The notes under the pieces are model-generated. The model was given only the letters and a program-made list of their open reading frames with translations. It made no database searches and was not told the origin of the DNA. A DNA stretch of 64,000 nt from Euzebya tangerina (lineage in GTDB: Bacteria; Actinomycetota; Nitriliruptoria; Euzebyales; Euzebyaceae), in the NCBI RefSeq assembly GCF_003074135.1, contig NZ_PPDK01000001.1:1674001-1738000 (forward strand), given 5' to 3'. The position numbers were made by a program, and so were the translations under genes. This document shows positions 7,824 through 15,729 of the stretch, one piece after another. How positions within the stretch are numbered: the first letter of the stretch is position 1; each line of letters starts with the position of its first letter.

Positions 7824-8708
7824 ATGGCTGATCTGCTCGACACCGAGGACCACCCGCAGGACGAGGTGGCCCGGCACGGCGAGTACCGCGTGATGGCCAT
7901 GGACTCGGCGCGGTATGTCGACGCGTCGAACACGGGCTCTGACGTGGTGGTCCCCGCGTCCTACCTCGGCGTGCTCCCGGCCCGCCTGATGGCGCCGCAC
8001 CGGCCGCGCGCCGTCATCGGTCACGACGGCCGGATCGGGAAGGACGGTGCCGGCATCCAGGGGCTCTACTACCTGGAGGCGCTGGGCATCCCTGCGGCGG
8101 CGGCCGATGGTGCGACGGCCGAGCTCGGCAACGGCCGGGACCTGTACGACGAGGGGGTGATCTCGCGGGTCAACATCCTGGCCGAGAACTGCGGGGTGAC
8201 GCCGGGCATGACGGTCGTGGAGGCTGCGCGCCTGCTGTGCGAGAACGACCCCGGCGCCACCGAGCCGGGCACGCGGATCCGGCGTGAGGTTGTCGAGACC
8301 GGACCGGACGGGCGCCAGGTGGTGGTGACCGACTCGATCATCTTCGCCCGGCCGGAGGACCGCGGGCGCAACGTGCTGGTGACGGCGGGGCACACCGGGA
8401 CCTCCGGGGCTTCGTTCCTGCTGGAGTTCCGGCCCTGGGGGTTCATCTGCTCCGATGGGGGAGGGGCGAAGAACGACTCCGGCATCGCAGGCCTTGACAT
8501 CGTGGCTGAGCACGGTCTGGCTGGTGCGTCGGTGGACGGGCAGACGGCGGCGCTCGGAGATGCCTTCTCCAGCTACCACGACGGGATCATCGCGGCGTGC
8601 AACGAGCCCGCCCGAGCCCGGGGCGTGGAGGTGGGAATGCCGGCGGCCCGCGCGGCGAGCTTGCTCCTGGCGCACCCGCCGGCAGGCGACGGCGGAGGCT
8701 CGGCGTGA
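7824..8708 (+). CDS. Uncharacterised protein with two internal repeats (second of a pair)
   Basis: A 294-residue paralogue of the preceding gene with the same two-half layout. The first half has MAMDSARYVDASNTGSDVV, a GIQGLYYLEALGIPAAAAD segment and GVISRVN. The second half has VVVTDS, AGHTGTSG, SDGGGAKNDSGIAGL and GIIAACN. The conserved DS, Gly-rich and (V/I)IS.N positions are kept in all four repeat copies of the two proteins, which suggests functional residues. The ATG at 7824 is six bases after the previous stop. Function unknown. Gene duplication plus internal duplication gives four copies of one domain in 1.8 kb. Confidence 0.8.
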   Translation: MADLLDTEDHPQDEVARHGEYRVMAMDSARYVDASNTGSDVVVPASYLGVLPARLMAPHRPRAVIGHDGRIGKDGAGIQGLYYLEALGIPAAAADGATAELGNGRDLYDEGVISRVNILAENCGVTPGMTVVEAARLLCENDPGATEPGTRIRREVVETGPDGRQVVVTDSIIFARPEDRGRNVLVTAGHTGTSGASFLLEFRPWGFICSDGGGAKNDSGIAGLDIVAEHGLAGASVDGQTAALGDAFSSYHDGIIAACNEPARARGVEVGMPAARAASLLLAHPPAGDGGGSA

Positions 8709-8760
8709 GGGGCGTCACACCACCGGTACCGCGAGTCGACCGGACGACCCGGACACCCAC

Positions 8761-9177
8761 GTGATCCTGGACGCGCAGCCCGAACGGCCGGCCCCGGTGG
8801 CCACCGACCTCGGTCGGCCGTTCTGGGAGGCCGCCAGGGAGCACCGGCTGGTCCGACCGGTGTGTGACCGGTGCGGAGAGGCGCACTTCCCTCCGCTGCC
8901 CGCGTGTCCGCACTGTCAGTCGCCGGCGTGGACCTGGACCTCGTCGGTCGGGACGGGGACCGTGCACAGCTGGACACGCCTCCACCGCGCCCCCGAACCG
9001 GGCTTCCCCGCGCCGTACGTCCTGGCCGACGTGGACCTGGACGACGGTTGGAGCATGCTGACCAACATCGTCGGGGCGGCGGAGGTGACGATCGGCATGG
9101 GCGTCCGGGTGGCCTGGCTGCCGGTGGCCGACGGCGCGGTCCTGCCCGTCTTCGTGCCTCTGGGAGGCGGGGCATGA
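8761..9177 (+). CDS. DUF35/OB-fold protein with zinc ribbon (acyl-CoA-associated)
   Basis: A 138-residue protein. The zinc ribbon is visible as CDRC ... CPHC between about residues 40 and 60, followed by the OB-fold ('GTGTVHSWTRLHRAP', 'PYVLADVDLDDG'). DUF35 proteins usually pair with thiolase-fold enzymes, as in the ChsH2-Ltp2 aldolase of steroid side-chain breakdown; a thiolase-like gene lies 1.7 kb downstream. The only in-frame start that does not run into the upstream gene is the GTG at 8761, which lacks a good ribosome-binding site. A repeated intergenic element follows the stop. Confidence 0.85.
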   Translation: MILDAQPERPAPVATDLGRPFWEAAREHRLVRPVCDRCGEAHFPPLPACPHCQSPAWTWTSSVGTGTVHSWTRLHRAPEPGFPAPYVLADVDLDDGWSMLTNIVGAAEVTIGMGVRVAWLPVADGAVLPVFVPLGGGA

Positions 9178-9193
9178 GCCGGTCGACGCGCCG

Positions 9194-9323
9194 GCGATTG
9201 GACACGATCGTGCAGATTCCCACGCATACGTGGGTTAGACCCCGATCGTGCGGGATAACCCGTGGGCGATTGGACACGATCGTGCAGATTTCCACACATA
9301 CGTGGGTTAGGCCCCGATCGTGC
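9194..9323. repeat. Two direct copies of a 58-bp palindrome-rich element
   Basis: Copies at 9194-9251 and 9266-9323 (72-bp period, 14 bases apart) differ at only about three positions. Each contains the 10-bp palindrome CACGATCGTG, an inner stem CCCACG/CGTGGG with a four-base loop (one pair lost in copy 2), and a second CGATCG near the end. They fill the gap between the DUF35 gene and the second CoA ligase. They could be paired operators, a transcript-processing or attenuation element, or a small repeat family. No third copy was seen in the window. Confidence 0.85.
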
Positions 9324-9358
9324 ACCACCACGGCGCAGCCGGTCGAGGGGACCGGCCG

Positions 9359-10891
9359 ATGAACATCGGGCTGGCCATCACGCGCAGCGCCCGGCGGTAC
9401 CGCGACCGCCTCGCGGTCTACGACGGTCCGCGCCAGCTCACCTGGACCGAACTCGACCGACGATCAAATCAGCTGGCCAACGCCCTGCTGGACCACCACG
9501 GCCTGGGCAACGGCGACCGGGTCGCCATCCTCCTCCCCAACCGGCTGGAGGTGTGCGAGGCCCTCGGCGGTGTCACCAAGGCCGGCCTGGTCTACGTCGG
9601 CCTCAACTTCCGGCTGGCCTGGCCCGAACTGCAGGCCATCCTCGACAACGCCGAGCCCCGACTGATCATCACCGACGCGGAACACCGGTCCCTCGCCCAG
9701 CAGGCGGCCGACCACCTCGACATCCCACTGGTCGACGTCGACGACCCGGGATACGACGACCTCCTCGTCCGCGGGGCGACCACCGCACCCCACACGCTGC
9801 ACACCGTCCGGCCCACCGATGATGCGCTGATCGTCTACACCTCCGGCACCACGGGCACCCCCAAGGGCGTCTGGTTCGACCATCAGCGGGTGATCCTCCA
9901 CGCCGTCGTCGCGGCCATCGAGTACGACATCACCGCCGACACCCGGTACCTGACGGCCATCCCGCACAACTCGAGCGTCCACATCACGCTCGTCCCGTGC
10001 GTCACGATGGGCGCCGCCATCGGGTTCACCGACAGCCGCTCGTTCGACCCCGCGCGCTGGGCCGCCGCCGTCGACACCGCCCGGGCGACGCACAGCTACC
10101 TGGTCCCGACCCAGCTCTACCGGCTGCTGGACGCCGACCCCGGCGGGCTGGACTCACTGGAGATGCTCGGCTACGGCGCCGCCCCGATGTCCCCCGACAA
10201 GGTGGCCGAACTGATCGACCGGTACGGCCCCATCTTCAGCCAGCTGTACGGCATGGCCGAGATCGCCTCGATCGGCACGATGCTCCGCCGCCAGGACCAC
10301 GTCGAGGCCCTCCGCCACGCCCCCGACCGGTTGGGCTCGGCCGGCCAGCCCTCCTACGCGATTGACGTGCGCGTCGTCGACCCCGACGGGCACGACGTCC
10401 GAGCGGGCCAGCGCGGCGAGGTGATCTTCGGCGCGGGCTACGTCATGAAGGGCTACTACCGCGACCCGGAGCGCACGGCGCAGACGCTGAAGGACGGCTG
10501 GGTGCACTCCGGCGATGTGGGTGTGGTGGACGACGACGGGTTCCTCCACATCGTCGACCGGATCAAGGACCTGATCATCCGCGGCGGCCACAACATCTCC
10601 CCGACGGAGATCGAGGCGGTGATCCACCGGCACCCCGACGTCCTCGAGGTCGGCGTCATCGGCGTCCCCGATGCGGAGTGGGGCGAGCGCATTCTGGCTG
10701 TCGTGGCCCCTCGTCCGGGCATGACCGTCGACCAGGCCACGCTCCTGGGGTGGATCGACCAGCAGGATCTGCCCTCGATCAAGCGACCCCAGGCCGTCGA
10801 GGTGGTGGAGGCGCTGCCCAAGAACGCCGTCGGCAAGGTCGCCAAGAACGAGCTGCGGGCCGCCCGCTGGCGTGGGGACCGGAGGGTGTGA
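9359..10891 (+). CDS. Acyl-CoA ligase (ANL superfamily)
   Basis: A 510-residue AMP-forming ligase: YTSGTTGTPKG near residue 160, 'QLYGMAEIA' (A5), GWVHSGDVGVVDDDG (A7), DRIKDLIIRGGHNISPTEIE (hinge/A8) and a C-terminal catalytic Lys in PKNAVGKVAK. It groups with medium/long-chain and aryl acid ligases. The ATG at 9359 follows a GAGGGG; the open frame extends to 9320 but that part is in the repeat-bearing leader. Its stop overlaps the thiolase-like start (GTGA). It may activate a different intermediate from the ligase at 5237, or the product of ring cleavage. Confidence 0.9.
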   Translation: MNIGLAITRSARRYRDRLAVYDGPRQLTWTELDRRSNQLANALLDHHGLGNGDRVAILLPNRLEVCEALGGVTKAGLVYVGLNFRLAWPELQAILDNAEPRLIITDAEHRSLAQQAADHLDIPLVDVDDPGYDDLLVRGATTAPHTLHTVRPTDDALIVYTSGTTGTPKGVWFDHQRVILHAVVAAIEYDITADTRYLTAIPHNSSVHITLVPCVTMGAAIGFTDSRSFDPARWAAAVDTARATHSYLVPTQLYRLLDADPGGLDSLEMLGYGAAPMSPDKVAELIDRYGPIFSQLYGMAEIASIGTMLRRQDHVEALRHAPDRLGSAGQPSYAIDVRVVDPDGHDVRAGQRGEVIFGAGYVMKGYYRDPERTAQTLKDGWVHSGDVGVVDDDGFLHIVDRIKDLIIRGGHNISPTEIEAVIHRHPDVLEVGVIGVPDAEWGERILAVVAPRPGMTVDQATLLGWIDQQDLPSIKRPQAVEVVEALPKNAVGKVAKNELRAARWRGDRRV

Positions 10892-12054
10892 GCGCCCCCG
10901 AGATCGTCATCGCCGGTGTCGGACTGACCCAGCAGACCCGGTTCGTGGACCGGCCCGTCGTGCCCCTCCTGCTGGAGGCCACGACGGCAGCGCTTGACGA
11001 CGCCGGCATGGCGATGGGCGACATCGACGGTGTGGCTGCTCGCTGGCCCGGCCCGGGCGGTACGACGTTCCACCCCGGCTCGGTCGACTGGACCGGTCAG
11101 CTCGGGATCCCCCTCCGCTGGGTCCAGGACACCTACCCGCAGGGCATCCCCGCCGTACTCGATGCCGCCGCCGCCATCGGCGCCGGGTACTGCACCACGG
11201 TTCTGATCGTCGGCGGCCAGTCCGGCGGACTCGGGCGAGCCGGTGGGCGGGTGGCGACGTACACCCGTCCGGACAACGAGTTCGTCACGCCCTGGGGAGC
11301 CTTCACGTCCGCCCACTTCGCGCTGATCGCGGGCCGCGCCGTCCAGCGCCGACCAGAACTGCGCCAGGCCATGGCCACCGTCGCAGCGACGATCCGCAAC
11401 CACGGCCACGACACGCCCGGCGCGGTGATGGAAGGGCGAGGGCCCTACACCGCGGAGGACATCCTGACCTCGCCGCTGGTCGCCGAGCCCTTCCGGCGGC
11501 TCGACCTCTGTCTGGCCAGCGAGGGAGCGGCCGCGCTGATCGTGACCATGGCCGAGCGAGCGGTCGACCACGCCCAGCACCGACCGGTCCACGTCGTCGG
11601 CGGCGGGATGGAGTGGCACCGCCAGCAGTACGTCGCCCCGCCCCGGTCCGACGAGGTCCGCACCGTGGGCCAGGCAGCCGCCCGCCGCGCCTTCGATCAG
11701 GCCGACGTGACCCCGGCCGACATCGACGTCGCGCTGCTGTACGACATCACCAGCTTCGAGGTGCTTCGGCAGCTGGAGATCCTCGGGTTCTGCAGGCCGG
11801 GCGAGGCGCCGGACTACGTGGCCGACGTCGGGATCGGGCGCGACGCACGGCTGCCCGTCAACCCCCACGGTGGCCTGCTGGCATTCGCGCACATCGGCTG
11901 GGGAGGTCCCCAGTTGCCGATCGTCGAAGCGGTCCTCCAGCTCCGCGGAACAGCGGGAGCCCGCCAGATCGAAAGCGCCCGGACGGCCGTGGTGACCGGA
12001 GCAGGCAGCGGGGCCCAGTACCACAACACCCTGGTTCTGCGGGCCGACCGCTGA
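10888..12054 (+). CDS. Thiolase-fold protein lacking the nucleophilic Cys (Ltp2-like candidate aldolase)
   Basis: A 388-residue thiolase-superfamily protein: IAGVGLTQQTR at the N-terminus, GYCTTVLIVGGQSGG in the first half, and LPVNPHGG near residue 325. Active thiolases carry a Cys in a C.SG motif about 85-95 residues in; here that region reads TYPQGIPAVLDAA, with no Cys. Sterol-degradation Ltp2, which lacks this Cys, works as a retro-aldolase with a DUF35 partner, so the DUF35 protein at 8761 is the obvious candidate partner. GTG start overlapping the ligase stop, with GGAGGG just upstream. Role inferred, not shown. Confidence 0.82.
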   Translation: MSAPEIVIAGVGLTQQTRFVDRPVVPLLLEATTAALDDAGMAMGDIDGVAARWPGPGGTTFHPGSVDWTGQLGIPLRWVQDTYPQGIPAVLDAAAAIGAGYCTTVLIVGGQSGGLGRAGGRVATYTRPDNEFVTPWGAFTSAHFALIAGRAVQRRPELRQAMATVAATIRNHGHDTPGAVMEGRGPYTAEDILTSPLVAEPFRRLDLCLASEGAAALIVTMAERAVDHAQHRPVHVVGGGMEWHRQQYVAPPRSDEVRTVGQAAARRAFDQADVTPADIDVALLYDITSFEVLRQLEILGFCRPGEAPDYVADVGIGRDARLPVNPHGGLLAFAHIGWGGPQLPIVEAVLQLRGTAGARQIESARTAVVTGAGSGAQYHNTLVLRADR

Positions 12055-12072
12055 CCCGGCTCGGCCGGGTCA
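12052..12072 (+). terminator. Stem-loop starting at the stop codon
   Basis: TGACCCGGC, loop TCG, GCCGGGTCA: a perfect nine-base stem that begins with the TGA stop of the thiolase-like gene. It probably ends the operon that starts at 4464. A T-run is absent, as is common in actinobacteria. Confidence 0.65.
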
Positions 12073-12091
12073 CGGATAGCATCGCGCTGCG

Positions 12092-12667
12092 ATGGGTTCT
12101 CTCGCTGCTGTCGCCGTGTTCTGTGGATCCAGGACCGGGACCCGTCCGGTCTACGAGGAGACCGCTCGTGCCTTCGCACGGGTCTGCGTGGATCGTGGGC
12201 TCGCGCTGGTGACCGGTGGCGGGTCGGTCGGGCTGATGGGCGCCGTGGCCGACGCCGCGCTCGATGCCGGCGGGAAGGTGATCGGCATCATGCCGCAGTC
12301 GCTGATCGACAGGGAGTTGGCACATCAGGGTCTCAGTGAGCTGCATGTCGTCGACACGATGCACGAACGCAAGGCGGCCATGGCGCATCGCTCCCAAGCG
12401 GCGGTGGCCCTGCCCGGTGGTGCCGGCACGCTGGATGAGTGGTTCGAGTCCTGGACGTGGGGGCAGCTCGGCATCGACCCCTCCCCAACCGGGTTGCTGA
12501 ACGTCCAGGGCTACTTCGACCACCTCCTGGCTCAAGCCGACCGCATGGCCGCCGACGGGTTCATGTCGCAGGCACATCGCGACATGCTGGTGGTCACGCG
12601 GGATCCGAGCGACCTCCTCGAGGCCCTGCTCGCCTACCAGCCACCAGCGCCGAAGTGGACGCGTTGA
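12092..12667 (+). CDS. LOG-family protein (nucleoside 5'-monophosphate phosphoribohydrolase type)
   Basis: A 191-residue Rossmann-like protein: VFCGSRTGTRP at the N-terminus, VTGGGSVGLMGAVADAAL, a MHERKA Arg/Lys motif, and PGGAGTLDE near residue 107, the PGGxGTxxE signature of LOG proteins, which cleave ribose-5-phosphate from cytokinin riboside monophosphate or AMP. The length is typical. A TAGCAT box nine bases before the ATG and the lack of a ribosome-binding site suggest a near-leaderless transcript. It follows the terminator of the catabolic operon and seems functionally independent. Confidence 0.88.
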   Translation: MGSLAAVAVFCGSRTGTRPVYEETARAFARVCVDRGLALVTGGGSVGLMGAVADAALDAGGKVIGIMPQSLIDRELAHQGLSELHVVDTMHERKAAMAHRSQAAVALPGGAGTLDEWFESWTWGQLGIDPSPTGLLNVQGYFDHLLAQADRMAADGFMSQAHRDMLVVTRDPSDLLEALLAYQPPAPKWTR

Positions 12668-12794
12668 GTCCCACCTCGAAGGCCTCAGCCTTCTCGCGCG
12701 CCTAGACCGTGCGCGATCGGATCCCTTCGCCCTACGATCGCCGTAGTATTCATCTCGACGAGGTCAGCGCGACGCGGCGGAGGTGGCAGCACAC

Positions 12795-13595
12795 ATGAAG
12801 CGATCACGGCTTCATGGCGTGACACGGGCTGCGCTGATGCTGCTCCTTCTGACGGCCTGCGCCGGCGGCGGGGAACAGGAAGCTGCGGTCTCAGAGGATC
12901 CAACCGCCGGGCTCCGATCCTTCCCGCCCACGACCACACCCCCGGACGCCGGCGCCCCGATCCCGACGCCGACACCACTGGGGCCGACGGTCGAGAACGA
13001 GCCCTACCCAGCAGGTGGTGCCTTCTTCGCCGCCATACCGACCAGCTACGACCGCGACCCGACGGACACCGACGACCAGACCGTCTTCGACACCCAGGGT
13101 GGCCAGTTCAGGATCACGACCGGGGACCGCACCCTCAACCTGGCTGACGGCCGCGCCTTCGATGTCCCGGCCGAGACGCCAATCCACGGCAGCCAGTGCC
13201 TCTCCCTCCTGACGCAGGCCGAGATGGACTTCCTGGTCGGCATGCCGGACGCCACCCCGGAACTGGCCGCCAACTACGGCGCCACGGACCCGTGTGGCGT
13301 CTACGGCATGGTCGAGGGCACGACGGTCAGGTGGCTCGAGTTCGAGCAGGTGCACAACGACAGCGATGCGGGGTTCGAGGAGCTGATCCCACTCGGGGGT
13401 GAGATCCGCGCTGTGAGCGAGGAGAGCTTCGTGTTGACCGACGGCCTGGTCGTGCCCCGAGCCGAGGGGTTCACATTCGACTGCTTCTTGGACGGCACGT
13501 TGGAGGAGGTGCTGGAGGAGGGCGCATTCATTGGCGTGAGCACCGCTCCGGGAGCCGATGGCGCCGTGTTCGGTGGCTGCTTCGGTGTCGACTAG
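12795..13595 (+). CDS. Predicted lipoprotein of unknown function
   Basis: A 266-residue secreted lipoprotein. A basic N-terminus (MKRSRLHGVTR) is followed by a hydrophobic run and the lipobox LLTAC, with Cys as the predicted first mature residue. A Pro/Thr-rich spacer and a roughly 190-residue extracellular domain follow. I do not recognise the domain; it has several Cys (for example SQCLSLL, DPCGVYG, FDCFLDG) that could form disulfides. The ATG at 12795 has GGAGG 11 bases upstream; a GTG at 12783 is possible. The upstream gap of about 125 bases holds a weak stem-loop (GAAGGC/GCCTTC at 12678-12693) and a TAGTAT box. Confidence 0.72.
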   Translation: MKRSRLHGVTRAALMLLLLTACAGGGEQEAAVSEDPTAGLRSFPPTTTPPDAGAPIPTPTPLGPTVENEPYPAGGAFFAAIPTSYDRDPTDTDDQTVFDTQGGQFRITTGDRTLNLADGRAFDVPAETPIHGSQCLSLLTQAEMDFLVGMPDATPELAANYGATDPCGVYGMVEGTTVRWLEFEQVHNDSDAGFEELIPLGGEIRAVSEESFVLTDGLVVPRAEGFTFDCFLDGTLEEVLEEGAFIGVSTAPGADGAVFGGCFGVD

Positions 13596-13646
13596 ATCGA
13601 AGCCGCCGGACGCCTCGGCCGGTCAGTATCTCGCAGATTCACCCTA

Positions 13647-13664
13647 GCCAAACAACCGTTTGGT
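13647..13664. promoter_or_regulatory. Operator site 2 of the shared 18-bp palindrome
   Basis: GCCAAACAACCGTTTGGT lies 55 bases before the first LIV permease gene. A TAAGTT hexamer starts on the last T of the operator, in the same register as candidate -10 boxes beside the other sites. The 11-base box TAGGCTGCGGC that follows (13669-13679) is identical to one beside site 1 (4452-4462). Confidence 0.75.
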
Positions 13665-13718
13665 AAGTTAGGCTGCGGCGACCCCTCCGAGCCGAGGGGC
13701 TGACACGAAAGGACCGAC

Positions 13719-14594
13719 GTGCTCTTCACCCAGTTGTTGCTGAACGGGGTGGCCATCGGCGCAGTCTACGCCCTGACAGCCCTCGGCTTCGTGCTGGTCT
13801 TCAAGGCCACGTCGGTCCTCAACTTCGCCCACGGCGCGTTCCTGATGGTGGCCTCGTACCTGACCGTCACGTTCCTCGGCGTCTACGAGTTGCCGTTCCT
13901 GGTCGGCCTGGTCATCATCGTCGTGCTGCTGGCAGGCCTCGGCGTCGTCCTCCACTACGGGCTCATGCGGTTCATGATCGGCCAGGCCTTCTTCAGCGTC
14001 GTCCTGGTCACCGTCGGCCTCGAGATCCTCATCCGAGCCGTCCTCCTGATCTTCTACGGCCCGCTGCCACGAGGCCGGGTCGACGACCTGCCGACCGGCG
14101 GTGTCGAGCTGTTCGGCGGCGTCAACGTCCCCTACGTCAACATGATCATGGTCGCCGCCGCCGCGATCGCCGTCGCAGTCTTCCTTCTGTTCTTCAAGCG
14201 GTCGCGGGTGGGCCTGCAGATGCGTGCGGTCGCAGAGAACCTCGAAGCTGCCGCTGCCATGGGCATCGACCCCAACAAGGTCTACGCCGCAGCGTGGGCC
14301 ATCGGCCTCTCACTGGCCGCCGTCGGCGGCGTCCTGTACGCCCACTTCACCCCTGCAATCGACCTCGAGTTGCAGGTCATCGGCCTCCGCGCATTCCCCG
14401 CCGCCATCCTCGGCGGCATCGACTCCATCGGCGGCGCCATCGTCGGCGGATTGCTGGTCGGCATCGTGGAGAGCGTCGGCGCCGGCTACCTGGGTGCCGA
14501 GTTCCGCGACGTCATCGCCTTCGGCATCATGTTCCTGGTCCTGCTGTGGCGGCCCTCAGGCCTGTTCGGCACGCGCGAACTGGTCCGGGTCTGA
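13719..14594 (+). CDS. LIV-type ABC transporter, inner-membrane permease (LivH family)
   Basis: A 291-residue membrane protein with about eight hydrophobic segments, the LivH signature 'VLNFAHGAFLM' near residue 36, and the cytoplasmic loop 'AAAMGIDPNKVYAAAW' that contacts the ATPases. GTG start with GAAAGGA upstream. It is the first gene of an ATG/GTG-overlapping operon with LivM, LivF, LivG, an acyl-CoA synthetase and an FMN oxidase. The operator and the catabolic neighbours suggest that the transported solute is a carboxylic acid rather than a branched-chain amino acid; that is inference. Confidence 0.92.
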   Translation: MLFTQLLLNGVAIGAVYALTALGFVLVFKATSVLNFAHGAFLMVASYLTVTFLGVYELPFLVGLVIIVVLLAGLGVVLHYGLMRFMIGQAFFSVVLVTVGLEILIRAVLLIFYGPLPRGRVDDLPTGGVELFGGVNVPYVNMIMVAAAAIAVAVFLLFFKRSRVGLQMRAVAENLEAAAAMGIDPNKVYAAAWAIGLSLAAVGGVLYAHFTPAIDLELQVIGLRAFPAAILGGIDSIGGAIVGGLLVGIVESVGAGYLGAEFRDVIAFGIMFLVLLWRPSGLFGTRELVRV

Positions 14595-14604
14595 GGCGGT
14601 CGCG

Positions 14605-15729
14605 ATGAGTGGCAAGTACACCACCGACTACCGGCAGGACATGCGCCTGCTCCGCACGACGTCCCAGCGAGCCATCGCGGGCGTCCTCGCCGTCCTCGCC
14701 CTCCTCCTCCCATTCGCGCTCGAGGCCGACATCAGCCCACCGCTCGACTTCCCCTGGGCGGCCTGGTTCGCCGCCATCAACCTCGCGTTGATCGCCAGCG
14801 TCGGCGCGGCCGCCTTCAACCTGTTGCTCGGCTACACCCACCAGATCAGTGTGGCCCACGCGGCATTCCTGATGCTCGGCACCGTCGTCGGCGCGACCAT
14901 GGGAACCCTCTGGGGTGTCAACTTCATCGTCGTCCTGCTGGCCTCACTGGTCGCCGGCGCACTGATCGGTGCCATCGTCGGCCTGCCCGCCCTGCGGTTC
15001 AGAGGCCTCTACCTGCTGATCGCCACCTTCGGTGTGCACTTCTTCTTCTTCCTCGGCTACAAGAAGTTCCAGACCACCTACTTCGGATTCAACGCGATCA
15101 CCTTCGACCCGCCGCAGCTCCCGGCGTGGCTGCACGCACTCCCGTTCATCACCCCCGACGACGACGGGATCTTTGCGATCAGCGGGAACTTCCGCTGGTA
15201 CTGGGTCCTGCTGCCGATCGCGATCCTGTCGATCCTGTTCATGAACAACGTGATCCGGACCCGCGAGGGCCGCTCGTTCATGGCGATCAAGGAGCACGAC
15301 GTCTCCGCCTCGCTCATCGGCATCAACGTGACCCGGGCGAAGTTGCTGGCCTTCTCCCTCTCCTCGGCCTTCGTGTCGCTGACCGGCGTGCTCGGCGCGT
15401 ACTACATCGGCGCGCGGGGTGAGGACTCCTTCCCCTTCCAGGTCGTGCTGTTCTACGCGATCATGATCATCGTCGGGGGGTTCTCGACGATGCAGGGCGC
15501 GGTGTTCGGAGCGTTCTTCTTCTACATGACGCCGGTGTTCTTCGACTGGGTCCGCTCGGACGTTCCAGGCATCTCCTCCATCACCCTGCTCCAGCGCTAC
15601 GCGAACGAGACCAACCTGGCCATCTTCGGAATCCTCATCATCGTCGTCCTGGTCGCCAGACCCACCGGCCTGTCCGGCATCTGGCAGCGGATCCGCCAGT
15701 ACTTCGCGACCTGGCCGTACAGCACATGA
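14605..15729 (+). CDS. LIV-type ABC transporter, inner-membrane permease (LivM family)
   Basis: A 374-residue permease with a cytoplasmic N-terminus, about nine membrane segments, the LivM motif 'QISVAHAAFLMLGTVVGA', and the coupling loop 'REGRSFMAIKEHDVSASL' typical of LivM. The ATG at 14605, ten bases after the LivH stop, was chosen; the frame stays open upstream only as a shadow of LivH. It forms the heterodimeric channel with the preceding gene. The stop overlaps the LivF start (ATGA). Confidence 0.92.
   Translation: MSGKYTTDYRQDMRLLRTTSQRAIAGVLAVLALLLPFALEADISPPLDFPWAAWFAAINLALIASVGAAAFNLLLGYTHQISVAHAAFLMLGTVVGATMGTLWGVNFIVVLLASLVAGALIGAIVGLPALRFRGLYLLIATFGVHFFFFLGYKKFQTTYFGFNAITFDPPQLPAWLHALPFITPDDDGIFAISGNFRWYWVLLPIAILSILFMNNVIRTREGRSFMAIKEHDVSASLIGINVTRAKLLAFSLSSAFVSLTGVLGAYYIGARGEDSFPFQVVLFYAIMIIVGGFSTMQGAVFGAFFFYMTPVFFDWVRSDVPGISSITLLQRYANETNLAIFGILIIVVLVARPTGLSGIWQRIRQYFATWPYST

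Noticed and set aside
9194-9323. CRISPR-like repeat pair
   Set aside because: Only two copies, 58 bases long, with a 14-base gap and no cas genes. The layout is that of a direct duplication.
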